Below are positions 26,362 through 35,603 of a stretch of DNA of 64,000 bases, piece by piece. The notes beneath the pieces are model-generated. The model was not told the origin of the DNA. It saw nothing but the letters and a program-made list of their open reading frames with translations, and made no database searches. Positions within the stretch are counted from its first letter, which is position 1. The number at the start of each line of letters is the position of its first letter. The stretch is from OCS155 cluster bacterium AG-426-D23 (GTDB lineage Bacteria > Actinomycetota > Acidimicrobiia > Actinomarinales > Actinomarinaceae). The stretch covers positions 1-64,000 of the forward strand of contig QCNO01000001.1 of the NCBI GenBank assembly GCA_003213165.1, given 5' to 3'. Position numbers and translations under genes: made by a program.

Positions 26362-28956
26362 TTGAATTTATTTAAAAAAGCACTTTCAGTTGGTAGTGGG
26401 AAGTTAACTTCTGAGCTGAATGGGATTGTTGAAGAGATAAATAAAAAAGAACAATCTTTTGAAAAGTTATCTGATGAAGAAATAAAAATTAATTTTCAAA
26501 ATCTTTCTGAAAAAATTGTTGAATCACCCTCAGATATTGAGGTAGAAGCATTTGCATATATAAGAGAGGCTGCAAAAAGAACACTTAATCAAAGACATTA
26601 TGATGTTCAAATATTCGGAGGACTGGTTCTTCTTAGAAATAAAATATCTGAAATGAAAACTGGTGAAGGCAAAACTCTTGTTTCAACCTTACCAATTTCT
26701 TTAATGGCTTTATATAAAAAAGGAGTTCATGTAGTAACAGTTAATGAATACCTCGCTAAAAGAGACGCAGAGTGGATGAGCCCAATTTATAATTTTTTAG
26801 GTCTTGAAGTAGGTTTAATTTATTCAAATCAAGATTATGAAGAAAAGATTGAAGCATACAAAAAAGACATTACATATGGCACCAACAATGAATTTGGTTT
26901 TGATTATCTCAGAGATAACATGGCAATTTCAAGTGAACAATTAGTTCAAGGAGATTTGTTTTACAGTGTTATTGATGAGGTAGATTCAATACTAGTTGAT
27001 GAAGCAAGAACTCCTTTAATTATCTCCGGCAAGGTAAGTGATTCAACAAAATGGTATACAGAGTTCACCAAGATTGTAAAAGGAATGAAAAGAGATGTTC
27101 ACTATGATATTGATGAAGCTAAAAAACAAGTCCATCCTACTGAATTAGGAATTGAATATGTTGAGTCAAAACTAGGCATCTCAAATTTATACGAAAACTC
27201 TCAAACAAACTTTATTCATTATTTAACAGCATGTCTAAGAGCTAAAACAATATTTGCAAAAGATGTAGATTATATTGTCTCAAATGGCCAAATCAATATT
27301 GTTGATGAATTCACTGGTAGAGTTCTTGAAGGCAGGAGGTATTCAGACGGTTTACATCAAGCATTAGAAGCTAAAGAAAATGTGAGAATTCAAGATGAAA
27401 ATCAAACACTAGCATCAATAACTTATCAAAACTATTTCAGAATGTATGAAAATTTGGCAGGAATGACTGGTACTGCAAAAACTGAAGAAGAAGAGTTTAT
27501 TCAAATATACAATCTTGAGGTTGTTGAAATTCCTACCAACCTACCGATACAAAGAATGGATCAACAGGATGCTGTATATAAAACGAATGAAGCAAAACTA
27601 AACGCAGTTATTGAAGATATTATTGAAAGAAACAAAAAAGGACAACCAATATTATTAGGAACTGTATCTGTTGAAGCTTCAGAAGAAGTATCTAAACAAT
27701 TAACTAGTAAAGGTATTGTCCACAATGTTTTAAATGCAAAAAATCATGAACAGGAAGCGCAAATTATTGCACAGGCGGGAAGATTAGGTGCTGTTACAGT
27801 TGCGACAAACATGGCTGGTAGGGGTGTTGATATAAAATTAGGAGGAAATCCTGAGGAAATAGCATTTCAGTACCAAATAAAAGAAAATAAATTAGACGAC
27901 CCAATGTATTTAGATTCAAAGATACATGAATTGGAGTTTCAAGTATTGGAAGAAAAAAATAAAGTATTAGAACTTGGTGGATTGTACGTCTTAGGTACAG
28001 AGAGGCATGACTCAAGAAGAATTGATAATCAGCTAAGAGGAAGATCTGGTAGGCAGGGGGATCCAGGAGAGTCAAGATTTTATATTTCACTCCAAGATGA
28101 CTTAATGAGAAGATTTCAAGGTGAAAGAATTGAATCAATAATGAATAAACTCAATCTACCAGATGAAGAAAGAATAGAACAATCAATGGTGACTAAAAGT
28201 ATAGAAAGGGCACAAGCTCAGGTTGAATCACTTAATTTCGAAATTAGAAAAAATGTACTTAAATTCGATCAAGTTCTAAATCAACAGAGAGAAGTTATTT
28301 ACAAATGGAGAAGACAACTTCTTAGGTCTGATAGTATCGAAAATTTAATTTCAGAATGGTTTGATGACGTTGTCAGAACTATTTCAAATAATATTGAACT
28401 ACATAAAAAAAATTATGAAAACTTAGAGCATTTTAACCAATTAATTTCTGATGAACTCAGTAATTTATTAAGTGATGGAGTTAAAAAAGAATTTGTAAGA
28501 AATATCGAAATCAATGATCAATTGCAAATTGATAATGAGCTGGAGAAACTTTTTAATAATAATGAATCACAAGATTATGATACATTTTGGAATTTAGCAA
28601 GAGGTTCATCTTTATCATTTGTTGATCAATCCTGGAAGGACCATTTAGCTGAAATGGACTATTTAAGATCTGGAATTGGATTAAGGGCAATGGGTCAAAG
28701 AGATCCTCTTGTTGAGTATCAGAATGAGGGGTATACACTTTTTGAAGACTTAATTGAGAATGTTAAGTTTTCAGTAATTAGAATTCTTATGAATTTTGAT
28801 AAGAGTTTTATCATACAAAATCAAGAAAACAAGGATAATGTAAAGACTACACAAATAATTAAAGATAAGATTGGTAGGAACGATCCTTGCTATTGTGGTT
28901 CAGGTATAAAGTATAAAAAATGCGGAATGGTTGATAAATGTATAAAGAAATCTTAA
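26362..28956 (+). CDS. secA: Preprotein translocase ATPase SecA
   Basis: SecA, about 864 aa. It has Walker A MKTGEGKTLV, the DEAD-like motor segment VIDEVDSILVDEARTPL, the cross-linking region HYDIDEAKKQVHPTE, NMAGRGVDIKLGG and the helicase region ERHDSRRIDNQLRGRSGRQGD. It drives Sec-dependent protein export. The ORF track starts at TTG 26338, inside ahcY. TTG 26362, just past the ahcY stop, gives the expected N terminus (NLFKKAL). The C-terminal zinc-binding tail NDPCYCGSGIKYKKCGM lacks the usual fourth ligand after KKC (a Gly instead of His/Cys), although a Cys follows six residues after KKC. Confidence 0.96.
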   Translation: MNLFKKALSVGSGKLTSELNGIVEEINKKEQSFEKLSDEEIKINFQNLSEKIVESPSDIEVEAFAYIREAAKRTLNQRHYDVQIFGGLVLLRNKISEMKTGEGKTLVSTLPISLMALYKKGVHVVTVNEYLAKRDAEWMSPIYNFLGLEVGLIYSNQDYEEKIEAYKKDITYGTNNEFGFDYLRDNMAISSEQLVQGDLFYSVIDEVDSILVDEARTPLIISGKVSDSTKWYTEFTKIVKGMKRDVHYDIDEAKKQVHPTELGIEYVESKLGISNLYENSQTNFIHYLTACLRAKTIFAKDVDYIVSNGQINIVDEFTGRVLEGRRYSDGLHQALEAKENVRIQDENQTLASITYQNYFRMYENLAGMTGTAKTEEEEFIQIYNLEVVEIPTNLPIQRMDQQDAVYKTNEAKLNAVIEDIIERNKKGQPILLGTVSVEASEEVSKQLTSKGIVHNVLNAKNHEQEAQIIAQAGRLGAVTVATNMAGRGVDIKLGGNPEEIAFQYQIKENKLDDPMYLDSKIHELEFQVLEEKNKVLELGGLYVLGTERHDSRRIDNQLRGRSGRQGDPGESRFYISLQDDLMRRFQGERIESIMNKLNLPDEERIEQSMVTKSIERAQAQVESLNFEIRKNVLKFDQVLNQQREVIYKWRRQLLRSDSIENLISEWFDDVVRTISNNIELHKKNYENLEHFNQLISDELSNLLSDGVKKEFVRNIEINDQLQIDNELEKLFNNNESQDYDTFWNLARGSSLSFVDQSWKDHLAEMDYLRSGIGLRAMGQRDPLVEYQNEGYTLFEDLIENVKFSVIRILMNFDKSFIIQNQENKDNVKTTQIIKDKIGRNDPCYCGSGIKYKKCGMVDKCIKKS

Positions 28957-30042
28957 GCAAAGTTAATACCTTTTATGAAAGATTGATTTCTGCGAAGGAG
29001 TATCTTTGACTTTGAAAATAAAACAAAGAAGCTTGATCAATTAAATCTTGAGATAAACAAAAAAGGATTCTGGGACAATCCGCAGTATGCACAAAAGGTA
29101 TCAATTGAAGCTTCTACTATAGAAAAATTGATAATGTCTTTAAGTAGTTTAGAAAATGACCTCAAAGAGCTTAAAGAATTAATTGAACTTACTGAAGAAG
29201 AAAATATCAATGAAGCAGACTATCAAGATGAAATCAGCAAATTAGAAAATATGATTGAGGAGATTGAAGACGAAGCGCTTTATTTTGATAAGTACGATGA
29301 CTTGAATGCAGTTTTGAGTATAAATGCGGGTGCTGGCGGAGTTGATGCGCATGACTGGGCTGAGATGCTCTTAAGAATGTATACAAGACACCTTTCAAGG
29401 AATAATATAGATCATCAAATTGAAGAAATATCTCAAGGCGAAGAAGCAGGAATTAAGTCAGCATCAATAAGGGTCAATGGATTTAGAGCGTATGCAAATT
29501 TAGAGAGTGAAAGAGGAGTTCATAGATTAGTGAGAATTAGCCCTTTTGATAGTAATAAAAGAAGACACACTAGTTTTGCAGGGGTAGATGTAATCCCTTT
29601 AATTGAAAATAATGACGAAATTAATATTCAAGATGATGAAATAAGAATTGATGTTTATAGATCTTCTGGAGCTGGAGGACAGCATGTAAATACTACTGAT
29701 TCAGCTGTACGAATTACACATATTGATACTGGAATAGTTGTGGCTTGTCAGGCAGAAAGATCTCAGCTTCAAAATAAAACAAGAGCATTAGAACTTTTAA
29801 AGACAAAATTATTGTTAAAAAAAAGAGAAGATGAATTGAAAAAATTAAATGAAATAAGAGGAGATCAGTACGAGGCCGGATGGGGTAGGCAAATTAGGTC
29901 TTATGTACTTCAACCATATCAGCAAGTAAAAGATGCTAGAAACAGTGTCGAGGTAGGCAATGTGCAAAATGTTCTTGATGGAGATATTTCCATATTTATT
30001 AAAGAGTACCTAAAATGGCGTAGACAGGGAATAAATGATTAA
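28938..30042 (+). CDS. prfB: Peptide chain release factor 2 (RF2) with programmed +1 frameshift
   Basis: The ORF track shows only the last 304 aa. In the zero frame, ATG 28938 opens a 23-codon leader (MYKEILSKVNTF...KEYL) ending in the slippery CTT TGA C. Shifting +1 after CTT reads on as DFENKTKKLDQLNL into the long frame. This gives a normal RF2 of about 367 aa. The long frame holds the stop-recognition SPF tripeptide (ISPFDSNKRRH) and the catalytic GGQ (SSGAGGQHVNTTDSAVRITH). RF2 recognises UGA and UAA; its own in-frame UGA makes its synthesis autoregulated. The ATG overlaps the secA stop by 19 bp, and the stop overlaps ftsE by 8 bp. Confidence 0.96.
28995..29010 (+). promoter_or_regulatory. 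Programmed +1 frameshift site of prfB
   Basis: AAGGAG TAT CTT TGA C: an internal Shine-Dalgarno-like hexamer sits three bases before the CTT-TGA-C slip site. This is the same arrangement as the classic bacterial prfB site (AGGGGG TAT CTT TGA C). When RF2 is scarce the ribosome pauses at UGA, the tRNA slips +1 from CUU to UUU, and full-length RF2 is made. Confidence 0.96.
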
Positions 30043-30718
30043 GTTAGATAATGTCTCATTAGTATTTCAAGGTGGAAGTGTTGCACTTTCAAATATAAGT
30101 ACGACTATAAACGAAGGAGAATTTGTTTATCTTGTTGGTCATTCTGGAAGTGGAAAGTCTTCTTTTCTTAAACTTTTATATAAGGAGTACATTTCTACTA
30201 AAGGAAGTATTGAAGTTGCAGGACTCGATGTTGTTCAACTGCCTAGATGGAAGACACCACTGTTAAGAAGAAAACTTGGAATTGTTACTCAAGAACCTCA
30301 ACTATTAGAAAAGAGAAATACCTACGAAAATATAGCCTTTGCTTTAGAAGTTATGGGAACTCCAAATGATGAGATCGAATCTAAAACAAATACTTTATTA
30401 GATCTTGTAGAGCTGAATGAAAATGCTTTTAAATATCCGGACCAACTTTCCGGCGGTGAACAAACAAGAGTAAGTATTGCAAGGTCATTAGCTAACAATC
30501 CTCTAGTCCTCTTATGTGATGAGCCAACAGGAAATCTTGATCCTGAATTGAGTATCCAAATAGTTTCTTTGCTTGAAAAAATTAATAGAGCCGGAACAAC
30601 AGTTGTTATGGCTACACATGATTCTTCAATCGTGAATAGAAGAAAAAAACGAGTTATTGAACTTGCAAATGGAAAAATTGCTAGAGATGAAAGTGAAGGA
30701 AGTTATATCCTCAGGTAA
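30035..30718 (+). CDS. ftsE: Cell-division ABC ATPase FtsE
   Basis: 227 aa ABC ATPase with Walker A GHSGSGKSS, Q-loop TQEPQ, signature LSGGEQTRVSIARSL and Walker B VLLCDEPTGNLD, then the H-loop in MATHDSS. Its size and position directly before FtsX identify it. FtsEX is a membrane complex that uses ATP to control septal peptidoglycan hydrolysis. The 8-bp overlap with prfB and the 3-bp gap to ftsX point to one transcript. Confidence 0.96.
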   Translation: MIKLDNVSLVFQGGSVALSNISTTINEGEFVYLVGHSGSGKSSFLKLLYKEYISTKGSIEVAGLDVVQLPRWKTPLLRRKLGIVTQEPQLLEKRNTYENIAFALEVMGTPNDEIESKTNTLLDLVELNENAFKYPDQLSGGEQTRVSIARSLANNPLVLLCDEPTGNLDPELSIQIVSLLEKINRAGTTVVMATHDSSIVNRRKKRVIELANGKIARDESEGSYILR

Positions 30719-30721
30719 ATC

Positions 30722-31597
30722 ATGAACAAATTTTCATATGTAATAAAAAATACAATTCTAAATATGAGAAGAACTCCTTTACTGGTTTTTGCAACAATAA
30801 TTGCTGTATTGGTATCCAGCTTTTTAGTTTTTACAACCCTTTCTGCAAGGTCTATTGTTCAAAACAACACAGTTAGATGGCAAAACGGTACACATGTTGT
30901 AATTTTTCTTGATGATAGGGTTACCACTACAGCACATAAACAATTACAAGAGTCACTAGAAACTTACCCGGAGATTAGAACTGTTGAATATTTTACTAAG
31001 TCTGAAGCAGAGGAAGAATTTAAAATATTATTCAAAGATCAACCAGAATTATTAAGTGAAGTAGATTATGAAAAACTACCTTCGTCTTTAAGAGTAAATC
31101 TTAATGATCCATCTGATTATGAACTAATAATTGAGAGGATGGATGGTAATCCAGCAGTTAAGGAAATAAGGACAAGTGGTGAAGCAATAGAAAGGTTATT
31201 AAGCTTGACCAATACCTTAGTAATTTCAGCATCAACATTTGCACTACTTATTGGCTTTGCAGCATTTATTCTTATTATCAATACATTAAGGCTTGCTGCG
31301 TATTCGAAGAAAAAAGAAATAAAGATAATGAGATTGGTTGGTGCATCTTCGACTTACATTAGATTGCCATTTATTTTTGAAGCAGTTTTCGAATCTTTAA
31401 TTGGAACTAGTATTGCTGTTGGTCTTGGGTGGGGAATAATTGAGTATTCTAAAAATTCGATAGTTGCTGAAAGCATTTTCGACATAACAATTTCTGATAG
31501 TTATTTAATTTACTTAACTTTGGTTCTACTATTGTCCTCAATAATTTTTGGATTGTTTGCTTCTTTTGTGGGTATAAGGAAAGTATTAAATGATTAG
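30722..31597 (+). CDS. ftsX: Cell-division membrane protein FtsX
   Basis: 291 aa with the FtsX layout: one helix near the N terminus (LLVFATIIAVLVSSFLVF), an extracellular domain of ~120 residues (THVVIFLDDRVT...LRVNLNDPSDY), then three helices with the conserved cytoplasmic KKEIKIMRLVGAS. The outer domain normally contacts and activates a peptidoglycan hydrolase or its activator. It overlaps the M23 gene by 8 bp, so that protein is the natural partner candidate. Confidence 0.95.
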   Translation: MNKFSYVIKNTILNMRRTPLLVFATIIAVLVSSFLVFTTLSARSIVQNNTVRWQNGTHVVIFLDDRVTTTAHKQLQESLETYPEIRTVEYFTKSEAEEEFKILFKDQPELLSEVDYEKLPSSLRVNLNDPSDYELIIERMDGNPAVKEIRTSGEAIERLLSLTNTLVISASTFALLIGFAAFILIINTLRLAAYSKKKEIKIMRLVGASSTYIRLPFIFEAVFESLIGTSIAVGLGWGIIEYSKNSIVAESIFDITISDSYLIYLTLVLLLSSIIFGLFASFVGIRKVLND

Positions 31598-32963
31598 AAG
31601 GTTTTTAACTCTTTCACTGCCAATATTTTTGGTTTTGACTTTAATGTTTCCAACAAATTCGATGGCAATAACCGCAGAGGATAGATTGATAGAAGTTGAA
31701 AGACAACTTCAGGCAATTGCTGAGCAAATAAGTAACTACGAAGGACAACTTACTGATCTTGAAAATGCTATTTTGGAAAACGATAAAGATTTGCAACAAG
31801 TCAATCAAGAACTTGCAGAAGTTCAATCAAGGCTTACTGCTGCTGAAAGAGAATTAGAAAAAGCATTAGAAAATTACGACGGAACTTTAAATGACTTGGC
31901 TGAAGTTCAGCAGACTATTGTTCAGGAACAAACAAAACTTGGAAAAATTAAAAATGAAATATCTGATGTATCTGACGAATTGTTTGAAACTCAAAAAAAC
32001 TTGGTAGAAGCAGATGATAAATTACAAGAACAAGCTGTAAGCCTTTACATAAATGGTGTTATGAGTCCCACAACAGCATTATTTGTAGAATTAAATGAAT
32101 TATCTAGGTTTTTAGTTGCCCTAGGATATGCCTCCACAATTGTTGACTCTGCTTATGAGATCGTTGAACAATTAAATGCTTTAAAAAATCTTGCTTCAAC
32201 TCAGACAGTATTTTTGACTGAAAGAGAAGAGGAAAGAGAAGAAATAGTTAATCTCTTACAAAATGAGGAAACAAGAAAAACTGAAATTTCTATTGAAGCG
32301 GAAGAATTTGCTGAAGAAGTTGAAGAGAAAAAAGAAACTGTAGAAAGAGAAAAAAGGCAAGTTGAGGCTAAAAAATCTCAGGTTCTTAGAGCTAGGCAAA
32401 ATGCTCAAAGTTTATTGAACCAAGCCAATAAAGAGTTAGAAAAGCTAGATAAAGAACATGCTGATCTAGAAAAACTTGAAGACGCAATACAGGCTGATAT
32501 AGAGAGGCTTAGTAGTGTAGGAGGTGTAGCTCCAAATAAACTGAGTTGGCCTGTAACTACGGGGTATGTTTCTAGTGGATACAAATGGAGAAGGCTCGGA
32601 GGAACAACCAGTTTTCATGGTGCTATTGATATAGCAGCAAGTAGAGGCACACCAATTAAAGCTGCTGCAGGTGGTGTAGTTATTCTCGCAAGATACTACG
32701 GTCTAGCTGGAAGGACTGTATTCATTGATCATGGTGGAGGAATGACTACTTTATATTTCCATATGGATAAAATTTTAGTTTCAGTTGGTCAAACCGTAGT
32801 TACAGGTGATCAAATTGGAACAGTTGGCTCTACAGGTCGTTCTACAGGACCACATTTACATTTTGAAGTAAGATTAAAAAATCCAAGTTCGGCAAATTGT
32901 TCACTACCATATCTAGATCCAACTTCTAGAGGTAGAGTGAATCCATATTGTTTTCTAGATTGA
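31590..32963 (+). CDS. EnvC-like secreted coiled-coil M23 (LytM) peptidase, putative FtsX partner
   Basis: 457 aa. A signal peptide (LSLPIFLVLTLMFPTNSMA) is followed by a long coiled coil of ~290 residues (heptads such as LEKALENYDGTLNDLAEVQ), then a C-terminal LytM/M23 domain. The zinc motifs are present: HGAIDIA (HxxxD) and GPHLHFEV (HxH), so unlike E. coli EnvC the domain may be catalytic. Directly downstream of, and overlapping, ftsX, it probably is the hydrolase or hydrolase activator controlled by FtsEX at division. The gene order is the basis for that; interaction is not shown. Confidence 0.9.
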   Translation: MIRRFLTLSLPIFLVLTLMFPTNSMAITAEDRLIEVERQLQAIAEQISNYEGQLTDLENAILENDKDLQQVNQELAEVQSRLTAAERELEKALENYDGTLNDLAEVQQTIVQEQTKLGKIKNEISDVSDELFETQKNLVEADDKLQEQAVSLYINGVMSPTTALFVELNELSRFLVALGYASTIVDSAYEIVEQLNALKNLASTQTVFLTEREEEREEIVNLLQNEETRKTEISIEAEEFAEEVEEKKETVEREKRQVEAKKSQVLRARQNAQSLLNQANKELEKLDKEHADLEKLEDAIQADIERLSSVGGVAPNKLSWPVTTGYVSSGYKWRRLGGTTSFHGAIDIAASRGTPIKAAAGGVVILARYYGLAGRTVFIDHGGGMTTLYFHMDKILVSVGQTVVTGDQIGTVGSTGRSTGPHLHFEVRLKNPSSANCSLPYLDPTSRGRVNPYCFLD

Positions 32964-33394
32964 TGAAAGTATTTGCAGAAAATAGAAAAGCGAGAAATTC
33001 TTATGAATTTCAAGAGTTTTATGAATCTGGAATTGTCCTAACTGGCCCAGAAACTAAGAGTGTCAGAACTGGCGCGGTTTCAATTGTTGACGCGTTCGCA
33101 ATAATTGAAAATGAGGAGGCATTTATTATGGAGATGAATATTGAGCCATATAAATATGCGGATCAGATTGACTATAATCCAAAAAATCAAAGAAAACTTT
33201 TACTTCACAAAGGTGAGATAAAAAAACTAATCGGTCTAACTTCCCAAAAAGGATTTACATTAATCGCTACAAAAATTTTTGAAAAAAATGGTTACATAAA
33301 AGTTGAGCTTGCTCTCGCCAGAGGTAAGAAAGATTACGATAAAAGAAAGAAACTTATTGAAAAACAGCATAGAAAAGAAATTAAAAACTATTAA
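32963..33394 (+). CDS. smpB: SsrA-binding protein SmpB
   Basis: About 143 aa. The oligonucleotide-binding fold motifs are present: NRKARNSYEFQEFYESGIVL, TGPETKSVRTG and the basic C-terminal tail KKDYDKRKKLIEKQHRKE that occupies the mRNA channel. SmpB carries tmRNA to stalled ribosomes for trans-translation; the tmRNA gene lies about 7 kb downstream. The track start at TTG 32948 adds five residues; ATG 32963 overlaps the M23 stop (TGATG) and gives the usual N terminus. Convergent with the GGT gene (14-bp overlap). Confidence 0.95.
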   Translation: MKVFAENRKARNSYEFQEFYESGIVLTGPETKSVRTGAVSIVDAFAIIENEEAFIMEMNIEPYKYADQIDYNPKNQRKLLLHKGEIKKLIGLTSQKGFTLIATKIFEKNGYIKVELALARGKKDYDKRKKLIEKQHRKEIKNY

Positions 33395-34910
33395 AAACTT
33401 TCTCAGTACCTACTCTTACATCACAAACACCTTCAAAATTTCCATCATTTTTTTTATAAATAATTGAAATAGGACCATAAGCTTTGTTAAATTTATTTTC
33501 TACTTCAACTTCATGCCCTTTCTGAAGTAAAATTTTTAAATCCTCGTTATTAATTTTTTCGAATCTTAATTTTGATAATGTGTCATTAGAAAAATTTTCT
33601 ATTACCCATCTAGGCTCTTTAATTATTTCTTCAAAGGAATCTGATTTTTGAATATAAGGCAGTATTGTTTGAATTAATAGTTGAGGTTGGTATCTTCCTC
33701 CTCTGGTTCCAGCTATAAATTCTAGATTTCCATTTTTAGACCAAATTGTTGGTGATAGAGTATGAAGTGGTTTTCTTCCAGGTGTTAAATAATTTGGATG
33801 TCCTGAGTCAAGATTAAATCCACATCCTCTGTTATGTAGGAAAAATCCAAAACTTCCTACGCCTATCCTGCTTCCAATTCCGTGAAAATTAGATTGTATA
33901 AGTGATACGCCTAATCCGTTTTTATCAACAGTGTTCATATACGCTGTTCCGCCACCATGTGGTTTAGGAAAATTAAATTTTTCGGAATGATTGGGATTAA
34001 ATAGCTTTATTTTTTCTTGTATGTAATCTAAATCAACTCCTTTGAAATCATTTATATTTTTTCCATAATCGTAAGTAATATTGTCTCGATCAGCGGCAAA
34101 AATCCTATATGTCTCAATAACTCTATGTATATCATTGTGCTCAGCACCTAACATCTCAATTGCTTTCAATGTTGATAAAGTAAGATAACCCTGAGTAGAT
34201 GGTGGTGATGTCCAGCCATCGAATCCGTAAATTTTTGAGTGTAGAGGCTTTTTCCATTCAGCTTTGAAATTTTTCAAATCATCAAACGATAAGATTCCAT
34301 TAACACTTGAAGAAATTGATTTAGTAATGTCACTATCATAAAAATATTCCAGGCCATTTCTTTTTAAGAGCTCTAGAGTCTTTCCTAATTGAGGACGTCT
34401 AATCATCTTACCTGTTTCAAAAGGTTGGTTATCTCTGTAAAATCCATAACCCGATGTCTGGCCACTGAGCTCTTCTTTGTGTAAATTTAGAGAATTATAA
34501 AGTTCTTCATTGATTTCAAAACCTTCGTGACATAGTTCTATTCCAAGATCTAAAATTTCTTCTATTTTTAAATTACTATATTTTTTACTCAGCTCTATCC
34601 ATCCTGCAACTGCACCAGGAACAGTTACAGATATTGGATGATTTAATGGTATTGACTCCATATTTTGCAAATCATCAGGATTTGCAAAAGAACCAGCATA
34701 ACCAGAAGCATCTAGAAAATCGGGTTCATTTTTTGATGGATCCCAAACTAACGCAAATAGGTCCCCCCCTATACCACAAGTTTCTGGTGCTACGATACCT
34801 TGAATAAGATTAGTAGCAATAGCAGCATCAACTGCATTTCCACCTTTGTGATATATTTGAGATGCAATATCAGTAGATAAATGGTGAGGGGAGACGATTA
34901 TATTATTCAT
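33381..34910 (-). CDS. Gamma-glutamyltranspeptidase family protein
   Basis: 509 aa Ntn-hydrolase-type protein. KGGNAVDAAIATNLIQGIVAPETCGIGGDL matches the N-terminal GGT block. The autoprocessing/catalytic Thr is likely in GGGTAYMNTVDKNG, near residue 320. LHTLSPTI and GTRGGRYQPQLLIQ match the small-subunit region. The family cleaves gamma-glutamyl amide bonds; many divergent members act on other acylated amines. There is no signal peptide, so a cytosolic enzyme is expected, unlike classical periplasmic GGT. Confidence 0.88.
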   Translation of the reverse strand: MNNIIVSPHHLSTDIASQIYHKGGNAVDAAIATNLIQGIVAPETCGIGGDLFALVWDPSKNEPDFLDASGYAGSFANPDDLQNMESIPLNHPISVTVPGAVAGWIELSKKYSNLKIEEILDLGIELCHEGFEINEELYNSLNLHKEELSGQTSGYGFYRDNQPFETGKMIRRPQLGKTLELLKRNGLEYFYDSDITKSISSSVNGILSFDDLKNFKAEWKKPLHSKIYGFDGWTSPPSTQGYLTLSTLKAIEMLGAEHNDIHRVIETYRIFAADRDNITYDYGKNINDFKGVDLDYIQEKIKLFNPNHSEKFNFPKPHGGGTAYMNTVDKNGLGVSLIQSNFHGIGSRIGVGSFGFFLHNRGCGFNLDSGHPNYLTPGRKPLHTLSPTIWSKNGNLEFIAGTRGGRYQPQLLIQTILPYIQKSDSFEEIIKEPRWVIENFSNDTLSKLRFEKINNEDLKILLQKGHEVEVENKFNKAYGPISIIYKKNDGNFEGVCDVRVGTEKVFNSF

Positions 34911-34996
34911 ATTGATAATTATAAGTAATTTTTACTATATATTTCCTTTTGAAAGTTACTCGTATAAATTCAACAACTATAAACTTATAAAACAAT

Positions 34997-35002
34997 AAGG
35001 AG
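34997..35002 (+). promoter_or_regulatory. Ribosome binding site of thioredoxin gene
   Basis: AAGGAG seven bases before ATG 35010. It is one of the few strong Shine-Dalgarno sequences in the window, following a 99-bp AT-rich gap that probably holds the promoters for both this operon and the divergent GGT gene. I could not assign -35/-10 boxes with confidence. Confidence 0.8.
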
Positions 35003-35009
35003 TGAATTA

Positions 35010-35318
35010 ATGAAAGATATAAATGCTCAAGAGTATAGCGAATTACTTAATTCTGAATCGCCAGTTGTTATTGATTTTCACGCGACATGGTGTGGTCCAT
35101 GCAAAGTTTTAAGTCCAATTCTTGAAGAGTTATCAAGTGAAGTTGAAGGAGTCGAATTTGTTAAGCTTGACGTCGATCAACATCCAGATATTGCTGGAGC
35201 CAACGGAGTTATGGGAGTACCAACAGTTGTTATGTTAAAAGGCGGAGAAGTCAAAGAACGCTTTGTCGGTGTACAGCCAAAAGAAGTAATTAAAGAAAAA
35301 GTTTCAGCCTTAATCTAA
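35010..35318 (+). CDS. trxA: Thioredoxin
   Basis: 102 aa, a complete single-domain thioredoxin with the active site ATWCGPCKVLSPILEE and the cis-Pro segment MGVPTVVML. It reduces protein disulfides, receiving electrons from thioredoxin reductase (not in window). It starts an apparent three-gene redox operon: a small membrane protein 1 bp later and a mycoredoxin-like protein after that. Confidence 0.96.
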   Translation: MKDINAQEYSELLNSESPVVIDFHATWCGPCKVLSPILEELSSEVEGVEFVKLDVDQHPDIAGANGVMGVPTVVMLKGGEVKERFVGVQPKEVIKEKVSALI

Positions 35319-35319
35319 G

Positions 35320-35601
35320 TTGCTTCGAGTAGTTTTATTTTTACAAGTCTTAACCCTATCATTACTAATAGGTGCAGGGATTTATCTTTATAATTATGTA
35401 CAGGTAATCAATTCTGAAATTGAGACTGTAATATCTGTAATTCAAGATATTCAAGCATTACTTCCAAAACTAAATGCTACTGCGGATGCTGTTTCTTCAT
35501 TACAATCACAATTTGGAGAAGCATTCAAAACTTTAAGTGATTTGTCATTATTTTTTAATAACTTTCTTGAGTTATTTAGTCAATTACAAGGAAATTCCTA
35601 G
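35320..35601 (+). CDS. Small single-pass membrane protein between thioredoxin and mycoredoxin, unknown
   Basis: 93 aa with a TTG start directly after the trxA stop. It has one N-terminal helix (VVLFLQVLTLSLLIGAGIYLY) and an amphipathic, coiled-coil-like remainder with no cysteine. I do not recognise it. The tight packing (1 bp to trxA, 2 bp to the next gene) suggests it is translated with its redox neighbours and may anchor or scaffold something at the membrane, but this is inference from position only. Confidence 0.6.
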   Translation: MLRVVLFLQVLTLSLLIGAGIYLYNYVQVINSEIETVISVIQDIQALLPKLNATADAVSSLQSQFGEAFKTLSDLSLFFNNFLELFSQLQGNS

Positions 35602-35603
35602 AT

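Noticed and set aside
29128-30042. prfB as a truncated pseudogene
   Set aside because: The missing N terminus is encoded upstream through a standard programmed +1 frameshift.
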